The position numbers and the translations under genes were made by a program. Source: JBHGAV01 sp041946685 (GTDB lineage Bacteria; Acidobacteriota; Terriglobia; Bryobacterales; Bryobacteraceae). Taken from it: a DNA stretch of 33,834 bases. Numbering within the stretch: position 1 is the first letter of the stretch; every line of letters begins with the position of its first letter. Below the pieces are notes generated by a model. That model searched no databases and was not told the origin of the DNA. It saw only the letters and a list, made by a program, of their open reading frames with translations. Positions 1 to 5,706 of the stretch are shown here, piece by piece. The stretch covers positions 1-33,834 of the forward strand of contig JBHGAV010000048.1 of NCBI GenBank assembly GCA_041946685.1, given 5' to 3'.

Positions 1-56
1 GAACTCACGACCTCTTCCATGCCATGGAAGCGCGCTCCCAACTGCGCCACAGGCCC
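1..56 (-). tRNA. tRNA-Ala (anticodon GGC), 3' part cut off by window edge
   Basis: Read on the minus strand, bases 56 to 1 fold as the first 56 nt of a canonical tRNA. There is a 7-nt acceptor strand GGGCCTG, a TG linker, and a D arm with GCGC/GCGC stem and AGTTGGGA loop. A single G precedes the anticodon stem CTTCC/GGAAG with loop ATGGCAT, followed by the variable loop AGGTC, the T-stem 5' strand GTGAG and the start of the T loop (TTC). The anticodon is GGC, which reads GCC and GCU alanine codons, and G is at position 3, as needed for the G3:U70 alanine identity pair. The partner strand of the acceptor stem and the CCA region lie outside the window, so U70 cannot be checked. Confidence 0.93.
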
Positions 57-78
57 ACCCGTACGAAAGGCTTGTTCC

Positions 79-84
79 ATTATA
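79..84 (-). promoter_or_regulatory. -10 box of the tRNA-Ala promoter
   Basis: The minus strand reads a perfect TATAAT at 84 to 79, 22 nt upstream of the mature tRNA 5' end, which fits a short 5' leader trimmed by RNase P. No convincing -35 hexamer is visible 16-18 nt further upstream (around 101-108). The box overlaps a plus-strand TATAGT (81-86) in front of the HD-domain gene, so the two divergent genes may share a promoter. Confidence 0.55.
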
Positions 85-99
85 GTACAGAGGATGGAG

Positions 100-663
100 A
101 TGAACCGAGACCAAGCCTGGCAGATCCTCTGTGAATTCACCAAGTCGGAGAACCTGCGCAAGCACGCGCTCGCCGTCGAAGCCTGCGTCCTGGCCTACGC
201 GCGCAAGTTCGGCGAGGACCAGGCCAAGTGGTCCGTCACCGCGCTCTTGCACGACTTCGATTGGGAGATCCATCCCGAACTGCCCGACCACCCCCTCAAG
301 GGAGAGCCGCTGCTGGCCGAGCGTGGCGTCTGCGAGGAGATCCGGCGCGCCATCCTGTCGCACGCCGACTTCACCGGCGTGCCTCGCGAAACGCTGCTCC
401 AAAAGGTCCTCTTCGCCTGCGACGAGATCGCCGGTTTCGTCACCGCCGTCGCGCTGGTGAAACCCCACCGTAGCTTGACCGAGGTGGACGTCGTCTCGGT
501 AAAGAAGAAGATGAAGGACAAGGCGTTCGCCCGCGCCGTGAACCGCGCCGACATCGTGAACGGTGCGGCGGAGCTTGGAGTGCCGCTGGAGGAGCACATC
601 GAAACCTGCATCCAGGCCTTGCAGGGAATCGCCGCGCGGCTCGATCTGGAGGGGACCGCCTGA
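100..663 (+). CDS. HD-domain protein, predicted metal-dependent phosphohydrolase
   Basis: A 187-residue soluble protein of the HD superfamily (phosphohydrolases acting on nucleotides or other phosphoesters). The metal-binding pattern is visible: His22 (LRKH), the His51-Asp52 pair in ALLHDFDWE, His88 and a late Asp108 in FACDE. A conserved HPLKGEPLL segment follows the HD pair. The exact substrate cannot be told from sequence. The ATG at 100 is preferred because GAGG (90-93) sits 6 nt before it; an in-frame ATG at 94 is the alternative. A TATAGT box at 81-86 suggests a very short leader. The gene diverges from tRNA-Ala and is followed 32 nt later by the metallo-beta-lactamase gene, perhaps cotranscribed. 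Confidence 0.85.
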   Translation: MNRDQAWQILCEFTKSENLRKHALAVEACVLAYARKFGEDQAKWSVTALLHDFDWEIHPELPDHPLKGEPLLAERGVCEEIRRAILSHADFTGVPRETLLQKVLFACDEIAGFVTAVALVKPHRSLTEVDVVSVKKKMKDKAFARAVNRADIVNGAAELGVPLEEHIETCIQALQGIAARLDLEGTA

Positions 664-695
664 GCCCGGGTGGCACGATCTTCTGCAACAGCCAT

Positions 696-1550
696 ATGCC
701 GCGAATAGTTGCCATCCTCCCTTTTCTGATCACCCTGGCCGCGCCGGCTCAGTACGCGCCTGCCAATGCCCAGTGGAACCGTCCCATCGAGCCGTTCCGC
801 ATCGCCGGCAACATCTTCTACGTCGGCGCATCCGACGTCTCGGCCTTCCTTATCACTACGCCGGAGGGACACATCCTTCTGGACGCGGGTTTCGCCGAAA
901 CCGTTCCTATCGTTGAGGCTGGCATCCGCAAGCTCGGTTTCCGCGTAGAGGACATCCGCCTGCTACTGGCTAGCCACGCGCACTACGACCATGCCGGCGG
1001 GATGGCGAAGACGAAAGCCATGACCAAAGCCCGCTTCCTGACCCATCCCAAAGAAGTGGCGATGTTCGCGCGGGGCGGCAAGGGCGATTTTGCTTTCGGG
1101 GACAAGTACGCGTTCGAGCCGGTCGCTCACGACGGCACGTTTCGAGACGGCGAACAGCTCCGCCTGGGGGACGTTGTCCTCACCGCCCAATTCACGCCCG
1201 GTCACACCAGAGGCTGTACCTCTTACACGACTGCGGTGAGCCACCAAGGCAGGATCTATAACGTCGTCTTCGCGTGCAGCATGACAGGGCCGGACTACCA
1301 GTTTGTTGGCAACCGGCAGTACCCGGAAATCGCCGGCGATTTTGAATCCTCCTTCGCCAGGTTGCGCTCGCTGCCCTGCGACATCTTCCTGGGGGGCCAC
1401 TCATGGGACTTCGGCCTTGAAGCGAAGCGCAAGGCCCTCCAGACCGGCGCGGGCGGCAACCCCTTTGTCGATCCCGCAGGCTACCGCGCCTGGGTGGACA
1501 AATCGGAAGCCGCTTTCCGCAAACGACTGGAAGCGCAACGCCATCCATGA
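696..1550 (+). CDS. Subclass B3 metallo-beta-lactamase
   Basis: A 284-residue exported zinc hydrolase of the metallo-beta-lactamase fold, closest in style to subclass B3 enzymes (L1, FEZ-1, THIN-B), which hydrolyse beta-lactams including carbapenems. It starts with a signal peptide of about 18-25 residues (hydrophobic AILPFLITLAAPA). The full zinc set is visible: His94, His96, Asp98 and His99 in HAHYDH, His170 in PGHTRG, and His235 in GGHSWDF. The B3-typical stretches ARGG, GPDYQFVGN and LPCDIFLGGH are all present, and the length fits the family. No strong ribosome site precedes the ATG at 696. Known B3 relatives include both true resistance enzymes and environmental homologues with weak activity, so clinical-type resistance is not implied. 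Confidence 0.9.
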   Translation: MPRIVAILPFLITLAAPAQYAPANAQWNRPIEPFRIAGNIFYVGASDVSAFLITTPEGHILLDAGFAETVPIVEAGIRKLGFRVEDIRLLLASHAHYDHAGGMAKTKAMTKARFLTHPKEVAMFARGGKGDFAFGDKYAFEPVAHDGTFRDGEQLRLGDVVLTAQFTPGHTRGCTSYTTAVSHQGRIYNVVFACSMTGPDYQFVGNRQYPEIAGDFESSFARLRSLPCDIFLGGHSWDFGLEAKRKALQTGAGGNPFVDPAGYRAWVDKSEAAFRKRLEAQRHP

Positions 1551-1598
1551 TGCAGCGGAGGACACGCATGTGGGATGGAAGAGGATGAGGAGTGGCAC

Positions 1599-1814
1599 AT
1601 GATTCCGACCGAGACCCTGCCTGAGCTGTACGACTATAACTACTGGGCGCGAGACCGCCAGCTCGAAGCCTGCGGCGCCCTCACCGAGGAACAATTCCTG
1701 CGCCCATTGGGAAGCAGCTTCTCGTTGGTGCGGGATACGCTGGCTCACTTGGTCGGGGTCGAGTGGCTGTGGCTGGAGCGGTGGCTGGGAGGCTCGACGA
1801 GAGCCTCCGCCTAA
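1599..1814 (+). pseudogene. Truncated DinB-family protein (N-terminal part only)
   Basis: A 71-residue frame that matches only the first helix bundle of the DinB/YfiT-like four-helix family, whose members usually have about 150-170 residues. Recognisable family text includes LYDYNYWARDR, LTEEQF, GSSFSLVRDTLAHLVG and EWLWLERW. The ATG at 1599 is chosen because AGGAG (1588-1592) lies 6 nt upstream; an in-frame ATG at 1575 has weaker support. The frame ends at 1814, just after an inverted repeat (1788-1808), and its stop overlaps that of the convergent Hsp15-like gene. The usual C-terminal helices and third metal-binding His are absent in all forward frames downstream, because that space is coded by the opposite gene. 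It is probably a decayed remnant; a functional short protein cannot be excluded. Confidence 0.65.
1788..1808. terminator. Inverted repeat at convergent gene ends, possible two-way terminator
   Basis: A perfect 7-bp stem GGAGGCT/AGCCTCC with a 7-nt loop CGACGAG sits at the shared 3' ends of the DinB fragment and the Hsp15-like gene. No T-run follows on either strand, so efficiency as an intrinsic terminator is uncertain. Its position exactly where the DinB homology breaks may instead mark a rearrangement point. Confidence 0.4.
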
Positions 1815-2191
1815 CCTCTCCCTCGCAGACGTCCGAGTTGCCTCCGATCCCGCTTCGTCGGCCTCCTACCCCCCGGCGCCTCAAACCGCGGCATGGCCTT
1901 GCGCTCTTCGGCCAGTCTCATTCGAGCCTCGCGGCTCGCCTCCGTCTCGCGGTACAGCGTCTGCGCCACCGCTGCCGGACCGCGCATCTGGCTGAGACCC
2001 AGGACCTCGATCTCGAACTCGCCGCCGCCGGTCCTCACGCGCAGCATGTCACCCGTGCGGACCTCGCGCGCGGGCTTGACCCCTTGGCCGCCGGCCTCCA
2101 CCCTGCCAAGTTCGCACGCCCTGGCGGCGAGCGTACGCGTTTTGAAGAACCGCGCCGCCCAGAGCCACTTGTCGATCCTCACCCCGGTCAT
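1811..2191 (-). CDS. hslR: S4-domain RNA-binding protein, Hsp15-like
   Basis: A 126-residue basic protein with an N-terminal S4 RNA-binding domain opening with RIDKWLWAARFFKTR, the hallmark of the heat-shock protein Hsp15 family. Hsp15 in E. coli binds stalled 50S subunits carrying nascent peptidyl-tRNA and helps recycle them. After the S4 fold (residues about 4-65) comes a helical tail rich in Arg and Lys (EARMRLAEERK, PTKRDRRQL). The ATG at 2191 is preferred because AGGA lies 8 nt upstream and the protein then begins directly at the domain; the frame stays open to a start at 2224. It follows the octahaem cytochrome gene on the same strand after 79 nt and may be read through from cydAB. The symbol is by family resemblance. 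Confidence 0.85.
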   Translation of the reverse strand: MTGVRIDKWLWAARFFKTRTLAARACELGRVEAGGQGVKPAREVRTGDMLRVRTGGGEFEIEVLGLSQMRGPAAVAQTLYRETEASREARMRLAEERKAMPRFEAPGGRRPTKRDRRQLGRLRGRG

Positions 2192-2270
2192 GGCACCATT
2201 CCTGTGTCCACAGGATAGCGCCACAGGCGGCGAAGCGGCTCCGCACGCAAAGCCGGTCGGTCAGGCGCTT

Positions 2271-3065
2271 CTAGAAAGAAGCGCGGCGGGCCCGGTGCGG
2301 CTGGTGGCAATCCACGCAGGAAGGAATCAGGTTGGGCTGCCTCTCCCACAGCTCGCCACGGATCACCTTCTGATGAACGTCTTCGATGCGAGCGTGGCAT
2401 TGGGTGCAGGTCTTGGCGATGTTCGCCTTGGCAATCGAGGAGCGCGGATCGGTGTGCGGCAGCACGAAATGTGAAGTGTGGCAGCTCGTGCAAACTGCCG
2501 TGACGATCAGACCGCGGCGGAACAGCCCTTCGCCGTGAATACTGTCGGTGTAGTCGCCCAGGATATTGGTCTGGGGGATGTCGTGCGTCCGCGAAACCTC
2601 CGAGCCATCGCGGTGGCATTGCCCGCAAAGCCGGGGAACGCCCATGGTGGAGATGGGGGAGTTTGGGTCGCGGCGCCGCAGAACGTTATGCGTTCCATGG
2701 CACTGCGTGCAGGAAGGCGCCATGCGGTCGCCGCGCTGGCGCGCCGTTCCGTGGAGGCTCTGCGAGTAACGCTCCTGCTCGCCGATGTGGCAGCTCCCGC
2801 AGTCCACAGGGGCAAGCTTCTCCTTGTGCGGGAACTTCCTAACGCCCGAAAGATCCGCGTGGCAACTGCCGCAGTCCAAAGAGGAGTGCGGGGACGCACT
2901 CAGCGCGGCGGAGTCGAAGCTCGGCGGGGCCCCCGCCTCGCGCTTGCCGGAGCGGCGGCCGGCGTCATGACACGCCGCGCACTCTTCGGCGCCCGGCAGC
3001 GCCTGTGCAGGCGCAAGCGGAACGCAGAGCGGCACCGCCGCCAGGATTTCAAGAAGCCTCCTCAG
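2271..3065 (-). CDS. Exported octahaem c-type cytochrome
   Basis: About 264 residues with eight CxxCH haem-c motifs: CAACH, CGSCH twice, CTQCH twice, CGQCH, CTSCH and CVDCH. It begins with a signal peptide (two Arg, then a hydrophobic run ending in AQA before LPG), so it is exported and haem is attached in the periplasm. It probably carries electrons to or from the neighbouring CydAB oxidase. The start is problematic: the only start that leaves a complete signal peptide is a CTG at 3065, whose last two bases overlap the cydB TGA stop (CTGA). A GTG at 3035 is the first ordinary start but removes the charged n-region and lies 21 nt from the GGAGG. The frame ends only 12 residues or so after the last haem motif; whether longer homologues continue should be checked. 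Three-dimensional haem packing and redox partner are unknown. Confidence 0.85.
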   Translation of the reverse strand: MRRLLEILAAVPLCVPLAPAQALPGAEECAACHDAGRRSGKREAGAPPSFDSAALSASPHSSLDCGSCHADLSGVRKFPHKEKLAPVDCGSCHIGEQERYSQSLHGTARQRGDRMAPSCTQCHGTHNVLRRRDPNSPISTMGVPRLCGQCHRDGSEVSRTHDIPQTNILGDYTDSIHGEGLFRRGLIVTAVCTSCHTSHFVLPHTDPRSSIAKANIAKTCTQCHARIEDVHQKVIRGELWERQPNLIPSCVDCHQPHRARRASF

Positions 3066-4090
3066 TAGCCCTCTCCCTCCAGCCGGACCTTGCCCGCGAA
3101 ATGCCTGTACGTAAAGATAATGTAGCCGATCGCCAGGGCCATACCGGGTATCCACCACGCCAGGCCCACTTGCAGCCCGTAGGTGCTGGTCGCCGTGTTG
3201 TGGATGGTGAGACCGAAGTCCGCCCGCGGCCGGGCCGGCAGCACATACGGGAACACTCCGAACGCGGCGCTGGTCAGCATCCCCACGAGGTAGGCGCAGG
3301 AGCCCAGGAAACTCGCGAGCGCGGAGCGGCTCAGGATCGCCATGAGGCCGATCACGGCGATCGCCGGAAACACGTATCCCCAGGGATGGTCCCGGAGATT
3401 CGCGCTTATCTGCGGCTGTAACCTCATGCTGAGAATCGTCACCAGCGTAGTCATCGCCACCACGAGGAACCAGACCGCCTGGGCCACGCGGCGCGCGCGG
3501 AGCTGAACCTGGACCTCGGTCTTCAACGCCACCCACAGCGCGCCGTGCTGCGTGAGAGCAAGAAACGCCAGAATGCCCACCGAGATCGTATACCAGTCCA
3601 GGATGCCCAGGGCCCCGCTCACGCCGAAGTCGGTCCAAAGCGGAAGGAAGAAGCGCCCGGAGGAGTCGAGCGGCACCCCCCGGACCACATTGCCCAGGGC
3701 GGCTCCGAAGAATATGGCCAGCAGCGCGCTGGAGACCATGAACCCTGCATCCCACAGCGGCTTCCAAACGGGGCTGTCGATGTGGTTGCGGAACTCGATG
3801 GAGATGCCGCGCAGGATCAGCAACCACAGCACCATCATCAGCGGCAGATAAAAGCCGCTGAAGCTCGAGGCGTAAAGGCCCGGGAAAGCGAAGTAGAGGG
3901 TGCCGCCGCCGGCCAGCAGCCACACCTCGTTTCCGTCCCACACCGGCCCGATGGAGCGCAGGACTACGCGGCGCTCGCGCTCACTGCGCGCTACGAAAAA
4001 GTGGATGATCCCCGCGCCGATATCGAAGCCGTCCATGACCACGTAAGCGGCGATCATCACCGCGACCAGGCAGAACCAGAGCGCTTCCAT
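3062..4090 (-). CDS. cydB: Cytochrome bd-type oxidase subunit II
   Basis: A 342-residue integral membrane protein of the CydB family, the partner subunit of the bd-type quinol:oxygen oxidoreductase in the cytoplasmic membrane. The start shows the typical N-terminus with MDGFDIGAG after the first helix, followed by GPVWDGNEVWL and the helix with FSGFYLPLMM. Eight to nine hydrophobic segments are readable along the length. The ATG at 4090 abuts the cydA stop with no gap, so translation is coupled. Downstream the stop TGA overlaps the proposed CTG start of the octahaem cytochrome. No cydX-like small subunit gene is visible between them. Confidence 0.95.
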   Translation of the reverse strand: MEALWFCLVAVMIAAYVVMDGFDIGAGIIHFFVARSERERRVVLRSIGPVWDGNEVWLLAGGGTLYFAFPGLYASSFSGFYLPLMMVLWLLILRGISIEFRNHIDSPVWKPLWDAGFMVSSALLAIFFGAALGNVVRGVPLDSSGRFFLPLWTDFGVSGALGILDWYTISVGILAFLALTQHGALWVALKTEVQVQLRARRVAQAVWFLVVAMTTLVTILSMRLQPQISANLRDHPWGYVFPAIAVIGLMAILSRSALASFLGSCAYLVGMLTSAAFGVFPYVLPARPRADFGLTIHNTATSTYGLQVGLAWWIPGMALAIGYIIFTYRHFAGKVRLEGEGY

Positions 4091-5425
4091 CTAGGCTTCT
4101 CCCTTCGAGGCCGGTTCTGGCCCGTGCTCAATCTCCCGGTAGACCAGGAACAGAAACAGAATGCTGAGGACCGTGTACACGCCCATGAAGCCGATCAACG
4201 TGAACATGGCGTTTCCGGAAGAGACATTGAAAGACGCGCCCTCGCTGGTCCGCATCAGGCCGTAGATGACCCACGGCTGCCGCCCGACCTCGGCCGTGAT
4301 CCACCCTGCCGTGTTGGCGATGTACGGAAAGGGCAGCATGAGCATCAGGATCCAAAGCAACGGACGGCAGGTGTACAGCCTTCCCCGCCGCAGTCTCCAG
4401 GCGGCGGCCGCCATCACCGCGATGAAGATCGTTCCCAGTCCCACCATGATGTGGTAGCTGTAATACAGCAAGGGGATGTTGTCGGGCCACTGGTCCTGGG
4501 GGAACGCGTCGAGTCCCTTGACCTCCGCCGTCCAGCGCTGGTAGGTCAAGAAGCTCAGCGCGCGCGGTATCAGGAGAGGATTGTCCAGTGTCCTCTTCGC
4601 CATGTCCGGCTGGCCTACGATGGCCAGCGGCGCCCCCTCGACCGTTTCAAAGAGCCCCTCCATCGCCGCCAGAGTCGCCGGCTGGTGCCGGGCGATGTTC
4701 TTGCCCTGCCCGTCGCCGGTGGGAAAGGGCATCAGAAAAGCCGAGATCAGCCCCGCAATCACTCCCAGCCGCACGAAGATCCGGGCGTGCTCCTCGTGCC
4801 GTCCGTGCAGCAGGTAGAAGGCGCCGATCGAGGCCATCACAAACGAGGCGGTCACCACCGCGCCGGACATGTTGTGCATGTACTGCCACAGCGTCCAGGG
4901 ATTCAGAATCAGCGCCCAGAAGCTGGCGAGCGAAATCTCGCCGCCCGCCCCGACGACATAACCGACCGGGTGTTGCATCCACGCGTCGGTGGCGATGATG
5001 AAGAATCCTGATAGCCAGGAACCCAGGAACACCATGAACGCCGCCCACCAGTGTCCCTTGGGGCCCAGACGCTTCTCGCCGAACAGAAACAGGCCCAGGA
5101 AGGTCGACTCCAGGAAGAAGGAGAACGTGCCTTCCATAGCGAGTGTCTGCCCGATCACGCCGCCGGCCGCTTTGGAGAACTGCGCCCAGTTGGTGCCGAA
5201 CTGAAACTCCATGGGGATGCCGGTTACGACCCCCATGGCGAAGTTGACGGCGAAGATCTTCGCCCAAAATCGGGCGGAGTGGTTGTACCGTTCCCGGCCC
5301 GTGCGCAGGGCGATCGTTTTCAGGATGACGATCAGCAGCGCCAGGCCCATGGTCAGTTGCGGGAAAAGGTAGTGGTAGGTAACGGTAAACGCGAAGTGAA
5401 AACGGTGCAGTGCCAATGCGTCCAT
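4091..5425 (-). CDS. cydA: Cytochrome bd-type oxidase subunit I
   Basis: A 444-residue CydA-family membrane protein carrying the three haems of a bd oxidase, which reduces oxygen to water. Aligning by eye with E. coli CydA, the haem ligands and core acids are kept: His18 (haem b595 ligand), Glu98 and Glu106 in LAMEGTFSFFLEST, His184 and Met327 (haem b558 ligands), with the signature GRQPW near the C-terminus. The Q-loop is of the short type. At the quinol site E. coli has Lys252 and Glu257 (KLAAIE); here the segment reads TLAAME, so Thr251 replaces the Lys while Glu256 is kept. A TAGAAT -10-like box lies 8 nt before the ATG and no ribosome site is visible, which suggests a leaderless message. 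It is the first gene of the cydA-cydB-cytochrome operon. Confidence 0.95.
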   Translation of the reverse strand: MDALALHRFHFAFTVTYHYLFPQLTMGLALLIVILKTIALRTGRERYNHSARFWAKIFAVNFAMGVVTGIPMEFQFGTNWAQFSKAAGGVIGQTLAMEGTFSFFLESTFLGLFLFGEKRLGPKGHWWAAFMVFLGSWLSGFFIIATDAWMQHPVGYVVGAGGEISLASFWALILNPWTLWQYMHNMSGAVVTASFVMASIGAFYLLHGRHEEHARIFVRLGVIAGLISAFLMPFPTGDGQGKNIARHQPATLAAMEGLFETVEGAPLAIVGQPDMAKRTLDNPLLIPRALSFLTYQRWTAEVKGLDAFPQDQWPDNIPLLYYSYHIMVGLGTIFIAVMAAAAWRLRRGRLYTCRPLLWILMLMLPFPYIANTAGWITAEVGRQPWVIYGLMRTSEGASFNVSSGNAMFTLIGFMGVYTVLSILFLFLVYREIEHGPEPASKGEA

Positions 5426-5433
5426 CAGTGGAG

Positions 5434-5439
5434 ATTCTA
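5434..5439 (-). promoter_or_regulatory. -10-like box directly before cydA
   Basis: The minus strand reads TAGAAT, preceded by TG one base before (TGTAGAAT), 8 nt upstream of the cydA ATG. Transcription would begin at or within a few bases of the start codon. No clear -35 is seen. It lies just downstream of the terminator of the efflux operon, so cydA needs its own promoter here. Confidence 0.5.
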
Positions 5440-5462
5440 CACTGCCCCCGGCGCCTTAGGAG

Positions 5463-5495
5463 AAAGCCGCCGGCCGCCCGATCGTACCGGCGGCC
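5463..5495 (-). terminator. Intrinsic terminator of the efflux operon
   Basis: On the minus strand an 8-bp GC-only stem (CCGGCGGC pairing with GCCGCCGG at 5466-5473 and 5487-5494, 13-nt loop) is followed directly by TTTCTCC. It lies 23 nt after the stop codon of the DUF2892 gene, the last gene of the RND operon, and separates that operon from cydA. Confidence 0.75.
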
Positions 5496-5517
5496 TCGCT
5501 TCCGCCGTGACCCGCAG

Positions 5518-5706
5518 CTATGACTTCACGCCCAGCTTGCGCAAAATCGTCATCATCGGGCACCAGTTGGTGAAGGCCGACTGGAACAGGTTCAGCCCTA
5601 CGAAGGCCGTAAACAAGTACCAGTAGGGGTTCACCCAGTGGCCCAGCGCCAGGGTCAGCACTACGAAAAACCCGGCGATCATGCGCAAGTATCGATCCAC
5701 AGTCAT
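5518..5706 (-). CDS. Small DUF2892 (YgaP-type) inner-membrane protein
   Basis: A 62-residue protein with two predicted transmembrane helices (MIAGFFVVLTLALGHWV and WYLFTAFVGLNLFQSAFT) and the C-terminal CPMMTILRKLGV typical of the DUF2892/YgaP transmembrane domain. Such domains occur alone or fused to rhodaneses; their biochemical role is not established. Its ATG overlaps the stop of the RND pump gene by 4 nt (ATGA), so it is translationally coupled to the pump and is the last gene before the terminator. It may be an accessory membrane subunit, but this is inference from position only. Confidence 0.85.
   Translation of the reverse strand: MTVDRYLRMIAGFFVVLTLALGHWVNPYWYLFTAFVGLNLFQSAFTNWCPMMTILRKLGVKS

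Noticed and set aside
1..56. Partial tRNA considered as an integration site of a genomic island
   Set aside because: The following genes are ordinary chromosomal genes, no integrase or direct repeat of the tRNA end is seen, and the tRNA 3' end (the usual att site) lies outside the window.
3066..3941. Upstream extension of the octahaem cytochrome frame inside cydB
   Set aside because: The extra 290 codons overlap cydB out of frame and show no haem motif or signal peptide; the cytochrome begins near the cydB stop.
3545..5011. Plus-strand open frame of 488 codons opposite cydA and cydB
   Set aside because: Composition is that of an antisense mirror frame and the opposite strand encodes well-conserved oxidase subunits.
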